Part shown: one piece after another, positions 13,839 through 23,671 of the stretch
Numbering within the stretch: position 1 is the first letter of the stretch
How the letters are laid out: each line of letters opens with the position of its first letter
Assembly: GCF_949987535.1 (NCBI RefSeq)
Contig: NC_080081.1
Location: forward strand, 64,005,603-64,069,602
Source: Balaenoptera acutorostrata
Taxonomy: Eukaryota > Chordata > Mammalia > Artiodactyla > Balaenopteridae
Length of the DNA stretch: 64,000 bases
Reading direction: 5' to 3'
Made by a program: the position numbers and the translations under genes
The notes under the pieces: generated by a model
Seen by the model: only the letters and a program-made list of their open reading frames with translations
Database searches by the model: none
What the model was told of the DNA's origin: nothing

Positions 13839-14099
13839 GAGCCACGAAGAGAAGGAGACCTAAGAAATGAGTAGGCTTTGGCCAGGAAAGGAGGACGTGA
13901 GAGGGCTTTTGGGTGGGAGTGGAAAGAACTTCCCAGCAGAGGGAACACCTTGTGCCCAATTTTTGAGGGTGGAAGGAGCACGGCATGTTGCAGAGGCAGA
14001 AAGAAGACCTGAGAGGCTGGGGTCACAGTGACCTAGTGGCGCGCAGGGGTCATCTCATCTTGGTGTTGAATGCCAAGTTGAGGATTTTAAATTTTATTT

Positions 14100-14124
14100 G
14101 TTGGAAATTGTTGGAATTTCCAAC
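14100..14124. repeat. 10-bp perfect inverted repeat
   Basis: GTTGGAAATT at 14100-14109 pairs exactly with AATTTCCAAC at 14115-14124 around a 5-nt loop, inside the old L2 remnant. Confidence 0.8.
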
Positions 14125-14175
14125 ATTGTTAGAAATAAAGGGGTTTAAGCAAGGCAGTGACTTGTTCAGGTTTTC

Positions 14176-15369
14176 ACATCATCCACATTTCAAGTGCTTA
14201 AAAGCCACAAGTGGCTAGCAGCTACCTTAACAGAGAGCACAGAGATAGAGTATTTCCATCATTGCAGAAAGATCCTTTGGATAACACTGTGGGAAAAACT
14301 GGACACTTGCTGTGTGGTAAGTGGGTTGGATTGGAGGGGATATTTCCAGTGTACAATAAAACTTGAACCTATCCAATGGCAAATCTAAGAACTTTTTGCA
14401 GTGGCAAAAAAATATATTTAAAAGTATAACCTAGTTGAAAACAAATTTTGCGTTTTGAAAGGACAATTTAACAGTTCAGAAAAGTATCAGTGCTTATATA
14501 CTCATAAAACCAAGCTGTTCTCAAACATTTTGAGAAACTCTCAAAACATTTTGAGATCGAGTTCTAAAATTTGCACTGTTTTCTAAAACAAATATATCTA
14601 AAGATTGGTCTGGAGATAATGAACAGAAATCTATTAGCAAATTTACTAATTAGGGTCATGTCTACGCTTTTACGGAAACATTAAACATTTGTTTATTTGA
14701 AGTAAAGTCTCTTTAGTCAACTACCATAAATATTGGCTGCCTGTCAGAAATGATGTACCCGAATTTCACATGTTTTACATTTCCTAATAGTGACTTAGCC
14801 CACACAATATTTTTATATGACGACAGCTGTCATGAAAGCAGAGTATCTTGTATATACATTGGCTTTTGATTAATGAGCTAATGGTGGTTCCCTGTTTAAA
14901 GTCATTAGGCCTTATGTGTGTTTAGCCAAACTCACTCAGAGTTGACAATGATGTTGATTATGTCATCCACATGTTAGGGTATAGCCAAAATGATCATATT
15001 ACTGATTAGCAGTGCTCTTTTAACTGTACATCACAACCCATTACTAGGTTGTGAAATCAACTTAGTCAATGTTATCAGCATTGAATAAAGTAAAGAAATC
15101 TAATAGCCTAGAATTAGAGTACATTGAACATAATGTGTGTAAGTATTGGTTTGTGAAACGTTTGTTTTATTTGTATGTGTGTCTTTTGTGTGACGGCTGG
15201 GTGATGCTGTAAAGTATATTTCTTACTGTGGATTACAGTGGAAAGCTTTTGAGCGACACTGAGCTTCTTTCATGTTTTTAGTTGCAACTACTCTTGGTTG
15301 TTCTACCTTTTTTCCCTTTCCTTATGCTTTATTACACTCTTTTAGGACTCCTTGGGTCAGCCCTCTGGG
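14176..15369. other. Unclassified AT-rich intergenic DNA
   Basis: Apart from the short palindromes at 14520-14555 nothing was recognised. Confidence 0.45.
14520..14555. repeat. Tandem pair of short palindromes
   Basis: CTCAAACATTTTGAG (14520-14534) is followed after five bases by CTCAAAACATTTTGAG (14540-14555). Each is self-complementary and the two are near-identical. Confidence 0.75.
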
Positions 15370-15890
15370 GAATCCCATTTTACCCCCTCCCATGGCATGT
15401 AAGGTTCTCACGTCTCCAAACTCATCTCCTGCTACCTCTTCCCCTTGCTCACTCCATTCAAGCCACACAGCCTCCTTTGCTGTCCTCGAAAGTGCCCTAA
15501 AAGCTGCAGTCTGGAGCCTTTGCACTGGCTGTTCCCTGTGCCTGAACACCCTTCCCTCAGGTATATACATGCCTAACTCCCTTTCTTCCTTCAAGTCTTT
15601 GCTCAAATGTTACCCTCTTAATGAGGCCCACCCTGATTGCTTTATTTAAAATTGCAACCCTCCTCATCCTCACAAACCCACTTGCCCTGTTGTATTTCTT
15701 CCCTACACACTACTGGCCCTCTTCTATTGCACTATAGAATGTGTTTATTATGTATATAGCTTCTCTGTCTCCCTCTACTAGATGTAAACCCCAGGAGGGT
15801 AGACATTTTTATATGTTTTATTTACTGACATAGCCCAAGCAACCAAAACAGTGTCTGGCACAGAGTAGGTGTCAGTAATATCGTACAATT
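15370..15890 (+). mobile_element. L2 LINE 3' region
   Basis: Good match to the end of L2 ORF2 and its 3' UTR: the 'CCTTTGCACTGGCTGTTCCC' block near 15517, 'TTTGCTCAAATGTTACC' near 15598, and 'CAGTGTCTGGCACAGAGTAG' near 15850. A 125-codon open frame here (15272-15649) is L2 coding residue, not a gene. Confidence 0.85.
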
Positions 15891-18574
15891 AATTTAGATT
15901 GGCCCAAGTGGACAGAGAGAGAGAATGAGAGGTACCAAGCACCAAATACAAAGTAACAACCAGGAGATGGTTATTTCATTATTAGGTTATTTCCTGCCTT
16001 TTATCAAAAACTTCTAAAAATTGAAGTTTGTATGTACTTTTAAAGGACAATCGTTTTAAGTTCTTAAAAAATTAGGAATATTTAATAAACTAATGAAGGA
16101 AGACTGAGTTTTCAGGAATGTCACATGGTCACTGTCATTACAAAAGTCAACATGAAATTGACTATTCTTCTGTAGAAGATGCAGCAGTTCCTCTTTAAAT
16201 AGTCAGTCATTACTTATTTTTGCTGTTGAACAAAACATGGGGTGGAATTCACATTACCAGAAAAATTGTTACTCTTTTGCAACAGATCAGCCATATTTAG
16301 CAGTTGTAGTTCCTATTTTCAGCTAGTTCAACAGAATTAGTTAATAAAATATCTTATTACTATTTGAAGAGTATTTTACTTGTAGGCAGAGAACAGCAGC
16401 AGTGTACTGTTTTGATGTTATAAATGAATGTGTATCTTTTAAGCCTCTTAATTATGAAATTATTAGTAAAAGCAATCAGGACTTACCAAAAAGAGAACCA
16501 GAATATTATTGTTTTAGCACCTAGGAGGAAGCACAGAGTAAAAAACAAAAACAACCTAGAAATTAATAATATTGCTATTATCAAATCAAAAATATTAACT
16601 GAACAATTTTGGAAAATATATCAAAGTAGAAAGAAATGATTAAAGGACAACTATGGTTAGATGTTAGTCACCAATCTTTTATTTTTATTATTCTTCTTAG
16701 TTGTAATCATACTCTCTATACAAGTTTGTACCCTGCTTTTGAAAATTAATATTTAAATGAAAAAAATTTTTTAATTAAAAAAATAAAAACTATGATGGAT
16801 TTTGTAAACAGGAAAAAAAAGAAGTCAGTATGTTTTTAAAAAATAAATAAATAAAATAAATGAAAAATAGCCAGCATTTTGGCATTTCTCCATTTATTAA
16901 CTTGTTAGGTAACTCATAGCTTAAAAAACATCTCAAAAACTCTGCACTACAGAAAATATTAAAAGCACATATAAAAGCAAAGTGAGAATAACTAGGACAT
17001 CAAGTTATTGAAATTTTCTGAAGTGTATGGTGATTGCTTAGGCCGTCATGCAGCAAAATATGTAATTATCTGACTATCTGATTCACTTGACCATGGTGGC
17101 CTAGCCCTATAGGTAGTTCAGTTGCAAAAGTACATTTTGGAGCTTGAATTGCCTGAATTTTCTTACTACCTTAATTTTATGTGAATGTATGTAAGGTTTA
17201 TAACTGTACACACACACACACATACACACAGGGAAATGAGTAAACACAGTGTCAACCCCAAGTTTAGCCCAAGACCACCAGGAACACCCCTACAGTTGAA
17301 CGGGAGAACACAAGCCATGGGAAGTCAGGGGCGTCTTACTGGACGGAAGGTGTTGGGAGGAAGCTTTGGAGGGCTGGGCTCTGGTTGGGTGACTTGGGGA
17401 GGGTCTAAGGATGCAGGGATCCACTCTAGTTTGGGTGCTGTTAGAAAGTGGTGTCCCAGTGAATCTCCTCTACAGGGAGGGGGGAGCTGGGGTGAGGAGG
17501 AAGCTGGAATTAGTAAAGAAGTAGCAGTCCCTCATTTCAGCTAACAGAGGAGGCGTTCAGCATTTTGTGGGTGGCAGAGTGACCTGTTTTTGTCTGTGTG
17601 CTTTGCCCAAATCATGAAGTGGCCTTGCTCTGTCCTCATCTTATTGTGGTCTCAGGACAGCCTTGTCTGAGGCAGGTGTTCTGGGAGATTTGTTTAAGAT
17701 ACTGGGAGAGTCACCGTGATCCAGCTGGGAGCCCCGGGCCAGCTTCTGAATGTCTGGGGCTGCTCTTCTTTCTTTCTCAATAGCTTCAGTCATTCTTGTT
17801 GTTCTATAACTGGCAGATCTCACAATTTTATATGTGGGTATTTGCATATAAAATGGGCAACCTTTTGCAACAAGTAGGATCCTGTTTTGGGTTGGGTTGG
17901 ATAAGAGAGTGAACATAAAGGAAATATTCTCCCCAGAAAGAATGGTTCAGTACTACTGCTTGGTCTCTTTTCTAAATAGTTGGCCCTTTTGAGAGCTGAT
18001 GCCTTTCTCCTCCCCGTATTATTCTCCCAGTACCGTGTTGCCTTCCCTGTTGTCCCTAGATGAGCATTTGGCAATAAGACAAAACACAAGGCAACAATTC
18101 TTTCTTAGGATGAAAGTGATGATAAACATGGATTTTCATTCTTATTTTGTTTTGAAAGAAGAATTCTCATAAGTGTTTAATAATCTATGAGAGAAAAAAA
18201 AAATCACTACCCTTAGTTCAAGCTCTCTCTGTTCTGGTCACCACTAAGCACGGGTAGAGGTCACTGGACTCTGAACTGTTTTTAAACATTTTCCCCAGTT
18301 CCTTTTTTTTTTTCCACTAGAAAATGAACATTTCTTATTTCTGGCATTTAGAAGAGTTTCTATGTTTCTCTACTCAGAGGTATTAATGTTGCTATTCCCT
18401 TCTTATTCCTTGAAGAACGACCTGCTTGTCTCTTTGTGTGTTAGTATAACTAGTATAAAAATTAATTTATGGAATATTTTATGATCTACTAGATGTAATC
18501 ACTTTGTTCTTGTTTATAAAACTTAGGAATGCCACAAGCCACACTGACTGTTACCATAACTGCCTATCTATCCA
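15891..18574. other. Unclassified intergenic DNA with A/T-rich and CA microsatellite patches
   Basis: Holds an A/T-rich low-complexity patch at about 16740-16865 (AAATAAATAAATAAAA), an interrupted CA repeat at about 17207-17230, and a G-rich segment near 17340-17490. No gene seen. Confidence 0.5.
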
Positions 18575-19365
18575 CATACATGTTTATTCAAAAATATTTG
18601 TGGAGCATATGCTATGTGCCCATAAAGCTTTGCCCTAGGCATTGGGACACTAGGGAAAGAGGGAGGGAAGGTTAAGAGCCCAATTTCTGGTTTGGAATTC
18701 CTGCTCTGCCACTTGCTGGTTGTGTGTGTTGGGTAGTTAGTTGATCTCTCTAAACTTTACATTCTTCCTCTGTAAAACGTGGCGATCATACTGATACTTC
18801 CCCTTAAGACTGTTGGGAGGACTGAAAGGGTCAGAGTTACATGTTCATCACAGTACTTGTCACAGTTGGTATGCAGTGAAAGGCCTCATTATTTTTTGAG
18901 GATACACTGGTGAATTATTAGATGCTGTCCTTCCTCAAGGAACTGACTGAAAAGCCGGCTCACTCCTTAGTGAGGTAACCGAGAAGACTGGAGGCATCTC
19001 ATTCATGGGGAGGATGTTTGGAGACAGGAAGAGGGGTGCAATGAGAAGGTTTTGTCTCAGTGAGCCTGATACATGATGAAAAGTTGTCTAGGCGAAGTGG
19101 AGAGTGAGAGAAAAGGCAGAGGAATGAGGCTAGTTGAGAGTAGCGGGGTTCCGACATTAGGAACACAGTGTCAAGTGCTGGATGTGACAGAGGGCAGTTC
19201 CTCACGGCCAGACTGTGGTCAAGGTGGGGAGGGAGGGAGGCAGTAGGAACTGTGGCTGGAGGGGCAAGTGGGGACCAGATCTCACGGGCCATGTGTTCCA
19301 AGCTTAGTACCTTGGACTTTACCCTGAGGACAGTAGGAATCTGGAGCCAGTCTCCAACATCACCA
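18575..19365 (-). mobile_element. L2 LINE, interrupted by a MIR
   Basis: - strand L2: the 3' end words are near 18580-18665, then the element continues from about 18896 ('GAGGATACACTGGTGAATTATTAG') to about 19365 ('GGGCCATGTG...TTGGACTTTACCCTGAGG'). A MIR occupies the gap. Confidence 0.7.
18675..18895 (+). mobile_element. MIR SINE nested in L2
   Basis: MIR order is clear: 'AATTCCTGCTCTGCCACTTGC', a C/T-rich block, 'TCTGTAAAACGTGG', and a degraded 3' end with 'CACAGTACTTGTCACAGTTGG'. Confidence 0.75.
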
Positions 19366-20879
19366 CTTGTCCCCCTTCCAAGAAGGTACTTAAATAATTT
19401 TTTTAAATGGATAAATGAAATTGTTTAGAGATGTTTGTTGCAGCACATTTTTTTTTTAAAGTTTTCATCCTTGGACCTAAATGTCAGAGAATGAATTATA
19501 CTCTCATTCAGAGGACATAGTGACAGTCATCCACGTGCACCCTGGCCCCTCTTTTGATTTTTCTTGCCTTCTCATTCCTTATCCATCCCCAATCCCATTC
19601 CCCTCCCTTTTAAAGACACCCATTTCTTATGTGATACATGGCCTTAAATGTGCATATAGCCTTCTAAAAGATATAATGTTGTTTTATGTGAGTTTTTAAT
19701 TTACCTACATGGTTTTCTGCCATAAATCTCTTCCTACTTCTTTTTTTCCCTGTTGATATAAAGCATCCATGCTGCTACGTGTACATCTAGTTCATTGCTT
19801 CAAGCTGCTGCATAGTCCATATATAGTATACATTGTAGCATTTTTTAGAATAACATTTTGAAATAATCTAAATATTGTACACTAAGGAATGGTCAAGTAA
19901 CCTTGGTACATTAGCAGTGTGAAATAGCATGTCTCCGATGACAGTTCTGGATGCCATGGGAAACGTGTTCATGGCAATGTTAAGGTACAAAAGCAGATAA
20001 AATTGTCTTTGCATTGTGAAAACAACCACATAAAAACAGATGTTCAAACAGCCAACGGCTGGAAAGGATCAGAGAACGATGAAAACAGCTCTAGAGCAAT
20101 ACCAATCTGCTGCCTGCCCCAGAGTTAGCACCTGGGTCCCCCTCCTCAGCCAGAAAGGCTTCGTCTCTGCCAGGTGTGTCCTGCAGTCAACTTGAGCTGC
20201 ATTTTTCTCCCCTCATGGGAAACAGGACTGAAATAAAAAATCTTTTCAGAAGGCTGAGATAGATCTAGTGCTGCAGAATTTAACTCTCTTCAAGATTAAG
20301 CAAAAAAAGTTAAGTGCATTAAGAGTTATGTATATTACTCTTCCATTTGTGCAAAAAAAAAAAATAAGACACATAAACTTGTTTTTGAATGGAAAAATTC
20401 TGAAGAACAGACAAGAAACTGTTAACAGTGATTGCCCCTGGGGAGGGGGATTGGGGATCTGGGGTAGCAGGGAGTCATACTATTCTTAAGTATGAGACAA
20501 ATATTTATTACCTTCTTTTCTAAAACCATGTACTATTAAAATTTTATTTTTAAAAGTTTAAACCCCGAAATTTCATGACTCTTTAACTTTTTGAACATCG
20601 CTTTTAAACGTCTTAATTTTTAACTCATTACAAATCAATGTCTTCCAAAACAACAAATGCACGTTTTGAGCCTCAAACTGTGCCCCTCTTTTTAGTAATG
20701 AGGACTAACCCCAATTTGAGGACCGCTTTACATGCATTTTGTTATGAATCACAAAGCACACCAGATTCTGACATTAATTCCAACGCAGAATGCAAATGAT
20801 ATCAAGAAACGTTGACAAGGAACGGTGGCATGAGGATTCCGATGTGACAGCTGTTGTCCTTAACGTGCATTTGCTCCAG
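19366..20879. other. Unclassified DNA upstream of the promoter; possible old LINE 3' end
   Basis: The segment 20370-20560 ('AACTGTTAACAGTGATTGCCCCTGGGG' region, then A/T-rich tail) resembles an ancient LINE 3' UTR, low certainty. The base composition changes sharply at about 20880 where the CpG island begins. Confidence 0.4.
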
Positions 20880-21131
20880 GCTTTTCCTCCCGCTAGGTGT
20901 GCGCGAGTCCGCCAGCCCTCGGAGATGGCAGGCGTCATCCCTCCGGGAGCCCCACTCCGCAGAGACCCGGCCTCGGCCCGCTCTCCGCAGGGTGGGGAGT
21001 CCCTGGGGGGAGAACCGCTGGGCGCGGTGACCGGGCGCCCCGAGACCGAGGCCACCCCGCCCGCCGCCGCCGCCAACCCGGGTCGCCGCCCCCCGCGCCG
21101 CGTCACTGGGTGCCGCGGGTGAGCACCTACC

Positions 21132-21136
21132 ATTGG
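21132..21136 (-). promoter_or_regulatory. Inverted CCAAT box (ATTGG), possible NF-Y site
   Basis: ATTGG in the context CCATTGGCC, about 85 bp upstream of a TATA-like element. This spacing is common for NF-Y sites. The assignment is by motif only. Confidence 0.45.
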
Positions 21137-21221
21137 CCGAGCCGCGGAGGGGAGAGGCCGCGACCCTTCCCCGCCAGCGGGCGACGCGCCAGTGGGCCGG
21201 CGGCCTGGGCCTGGCGCTCAA

Positions 21222-21228
21222 TTTAAAA
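21222..21228 (+). promoter_or_regulatory. TATA-like element TTTAAAA in the CpG island
   Basis: A short AT-rich island within otherwise GC-rich promoter DNA. If used, it would place transcription start near 21250 and give a 5' leader of about 170 nt before the ATG at 21425. This is unusual for a housekeeping CpG-island gene, so start-site use is uncertain. Confidence 0.35.
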
Positions 21229-21253
21229 ACTTAACACAGGCCGCTGACGGGCT

Positions 21254-21270
21254 CCGGAAACGAAACGAAA
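21254..21270 (+). promoter_or_regulatory. ETS motif fused to a tandem GAAAC element (IRF-like)
   Basis: CCGGAA (ETS core) at 21254-21259 runs directly into three GAAA blocks at a 5-bp period (21257-21270). Two overlapping matches to the IRF core AANNGAAA result. It is not a strict ISRE, which needs GAAANNGAAA. A second CCGGAA is at 21326-21331. Confidence 0.35.
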
Positions 21271-21343
21271 TTCGCCCCGCGGGCCGCCCTCCGGGCCCCG
21301 CCAGTCCCTCCGCGCGCCGCGCTCCCCGGAATCGACCCTTCTC

Positions 21344-21351
21344 CCGCCATT
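21344..21351 (-). promoter_or_regulatory. Possible YY1 site (CCGCCATT)
   Basis: CCCGCCATTT resembles the reverse complement of the YY1 motif AANATGGCGGC and lies about 75 bp upstream of the initiator ATG, a typical position for YY1 in CpG promoters. Motif match only. Confidence 0.35.
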
Positions 21352-21424
21352 TGCCACCGGGCTCTCGCCGAGCCCGCCCTCCCAGGGCTCAGAGGCCTGC
21401 GGCCGCCGGGACCGAACGAGCGGC

Positions 21425-21488
21425 ATGGCGGCAGGCGTGGACTGCGGAGAAGGGGCTAGCGCCCGGCAGCACGTGTTCCTAGTCCCAG
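21425..21488 (+). CDS. RNASEH2B: RNASEH2B coding exon 1
   Basis: Encodes residues 1-21 plus the first base of codon 22. The ATG has a strong context (G at -3, G at +4) and opens the conserved start MAAGVDCG. The exon ends CCAG before the donor GTAAAC, a modest donor; joining to exon 2 restores codon 22 as GAG (Glu). Against human (from memory) I see D9E, V11A, G12S and S21P, all in the poorly conserved N-terminal tail. The exon lies inside the CpG island and contains a CACGTG E-box at 21470-21475. If intron 1 were retained, the frame would stay open to 21883 and run through a poly-alanine tract encoded by the CGG repeat; I regard that as accidental. Confidence 0.95.
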
Positions 21489-21605
21489 GTAAACACGCCC
21501 GCCCCGGGACGGCGGCGCGCCAGGCCGCGGCCGGGCCTCCTGCCCCGGGCGGCCCGGCCCGAGAGCGAGCCAAGCGGCGGCCGGGGCGGCGCCCGGGCGG
21601 GTTCT

Positions 21606-21668
<63 letters not shown>
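21606..21668 (+). repeat. (CGG)21 pure trinucleotide repeat in intron 1
   Basis: Twenty-one uninterrupted CGG copies (63 bp) beginning 118 nt after the exon 1 donor, inside the CpG island. The sense strand is the G-rich one. Pure CGG tracts of this length near promoters are a known class of unstable repeat in mammals. Confidence 0.98.
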
Positions 21669-21780
21669 GGCGCGCCCCCTCTGGCCCGCGGCCCCCGCGC
21701 GCACACCCCAGCGTGTTCCCGGGTCAGCGCAGAGCCGAGGCGCAGCCGGAACAGGCCCTGCGCGGCTGCGCTGTCTTAAC

Positions 21781-22261
21781 ACGATCCCAGCCCTGGGACA
21801 GGCCTTGGTTTGTGAGGCAGGAGGGGAGCTGGATGGTGGCGGGGGTTAGGACAGGGGTGGTTCAAAGAGATTCAGGCAAGTAGCTAATGACAGGAATGCT
21901 GGAGCCAGTATTTTCAGCCTCCCCCGGGATGATGACCACATCCAGGGTCTGCTGGGGCTTGGGATGATGGACAGCAGTTGCCACCTATGATGGCATGAAG
22001 TGGCAGAGTAAATGGAGTTTGGGACCAGGGAGTGCAAGCCAGAAAGGTTTGGCCTTTTCATAGGATGATACATTGATTTGACGGCGTAACATTGGCTATA
22101 AGGAAAACCCATTGTTTTCTTTATGTAATTTTGAGATTTAGCTTAGCAAATACAGTATTTTTGCAGTAAATGATACTGTGATAACTATATAGTCGCCCAG
22201 TAATCTAGATTTTTATGATGGATATTGAAAATAGTTACATGACCACCTGTCAAGAATATTT
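21781..22261. other. Unclassified start of intron 1 after the CpG island
   Basis: No repeat or motif recognised; GC content falls back to background. Confidence 0.4.
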
Positions 22262-22900
22262 TGTGTATGTTTAACTTTTTCTCCCTTTATAAAGAAGTAT
22301 AACATACATAACGTGTACCAGTTTAAGTGTGCAACTCAATGAACTTTTCATATGTATACACCCCTGTAACCATTCCGCAGGTCAAGACCTAGAACTTTTC
22401 CAGTGAGCTCCTCTTGCCTGTTGGTAGATACCCTCAGTGACCTCTGTGCTGACCTCTGTCACCAGAAATTTGTTCTGCCTGTTTGGATAAGTGTGTGTTA
22501 ACTTTGTACCTGGCACCTTTTACTCAGCTGAGGTCCACCCATATTCTGTGTAGCAGTAGTCTGGTTTGTTGGTTGGTTTGTGTTTGCTTTGCTGGGTATA
22601 TTTTATTGTATGCATATTCATAATATTTATCTCCACTACTGTGGGTGGATATTTGGATTATTTCCCGTTTGTAACTATTACGAGTTACGCTTCTAAGAAC
22701 ACTCTTTTATGAGGCTTTTGGTAGATGGAAGTGCTCATTTCTCTGCAGTGTAGACCCAGGAGTGGAATTGCCGGTCCTGGATATTGTATGTTCAGCTTTG
22801 GTAGACTCTGCGCAACAGTTTTCCAAAGCGCTTGTACTGGTACATACTCCCAGCTGTGTGTGAGAGTTCCCGTTGTTCCACATCCTCACTAGAGATGTTT
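22262..22900 (-). mobile_element. Old L1 (L1M class) 3' end
   Basis: Reverse complement of an ancient L1 3' UTR and ORF2 end: 'GTTTAAGTGTGCAACTCAATGAACTTTT' near 22321, 'GGTGGATATTTGGATTATTTCC' near 22645, 'AGGAGTGGAATTGCCGG' near 22758. Confidence 0.7.
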
Positions 22901-23499
22901 GTAGTTTGTATAGGAAAAGTTAATGCAAAATTCAGGGTTTTCACAGAATCTAGTAAAGGGCTACCTGATACATGCTTTACAGTAGAAAAATTCTCTTCTC
23001 ACTGTTGTCACATTAATTCAATGAGATTTTAATGGTGGGAACTCTAATCATTCAGAATCAAGTGCATTATTTTTATTCAGATACAATGGCTGAGAATAAT
23101 TTGAATTTCTTATCTTGTTCTATTTAATCAGTATTGAAATTTTCATTCTTCAAGTATGTTTGTATCCTCACCGTATTAAACACAAAAACCTTTAAGATCA
23201 TTGAATATTGATTGCATCCCTGGAAACTGTTGGTTTAATATGTCTACTGTCAGGTGGCGAGAAGAATTTCAGTCTAGTTCCTGTTCGAAGCTGAGTTGTA
23301 TTGTGACCTTCCAACTCATTGGAGGAGGCTGAGCCAGCTGTTAAGGAACTGTTAAAAAAAGAACAGTGTGGTCAGGCAGGCTGGTTCTGTGGGACTTGGA
23401 ACTTGAGCTTCTAGTGCCTGTAATTCTTCTAGCTGGACTTTACTGCCATCTGCAGGCCCTGGGTGTAGAAACGCTGGTGGTCTGATGGTTAACTGCTGT
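22901..23499. other. Unclassified intron 1 sequence
   Basis: Nothing recognised. Confidence 0.4.
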
Positions 23500-23671
23500 G
23501 CAACTGTGCTTCTCAGTCTTGAGGACATAAGTCATCTGGGGAGCTGGGCCCCATCCCCAGAGTCTCTGATTCAGTAGGTCTGGGGGGGCCTGAGAATGTG
23601 CATTTCTAACAAGTACCCCCCGCCCGGTGATGCTGTTGCTGCTGGTCACAGGACACCGCTAGGAACCACTG
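23500..23671 (-). mobile_element. MER5A-like hAT MITE
   Basis: Ends in GAACCACTG, the hAT-Charlie terminal inverted repeat. The inside shows 'CATCTGGGGAGCTGGGCCCC', 'CAGAGTCTCTGATTCAGTAGG' and 'GAGAATGTGCATTTCTAAC', the MER5A order. The left end is degraded. Confidence 0.8.

Larger units (their letters stand above)
13330..14175 (-). mobile_element. L2 LINE, split by a second L2
   Basis: The - strand L2 3' end (start near 13340, 'AATTTACTGAGCATTGATTATGTGCCAG') runs to about 13500. The same - strand element resumes at about 13865-14175 with further ORF2-complement sequence. The gap is filled by a + strand L2 3' end. Confidence 0.6.
20880..21780. promoter_or_regulatory. RNASEH2B: CpG-island promoter of RNASEH2B
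   Basis: An abrupt change from AT-rich DNA to about 900 bp of very GC- and CpG-rich sequence, centred on exon 1. This is the usual housekeeping promoter layout. In human a non-coding transcript (RNASEH2B-AS1) starts divergently from this island. The sequence here is compatible with a bidirectional island but does not itself show the antisense transcript. Several GC-rich open frames on both strands inside the island have no recognisable protein character. Confidence 0.85.

Noticed and set aside
15272..15649. 125-codon + strand open frame
   Set aside because: The sequence is the end of an L2 LINE ORF2; no independent gene.
17207..17230. CA run considered as a microsatellite of note
   Set aside because: Short and interrupted; mentioned only as part of the surrounding stretch.
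20774..21226. Several 100-140 codon open frames on both strands in the CpG island
   Set aside because: GC-rich DNA has few stop codons; the products are Arg/Pro/Ala-rich in all frames with no recognisable domain.
21456..21782. - strand poly-proline and poly-arginine frames
   Set aside because: Shadows of the CGG repeat.
21425..21883. 152-codon open frame starting at the RNASEH2B ATG and running through the CGG repeat
   Set aside because: The exon 1 donor at 21489 and the perfect phase match to exon 2 show the rest is intron.
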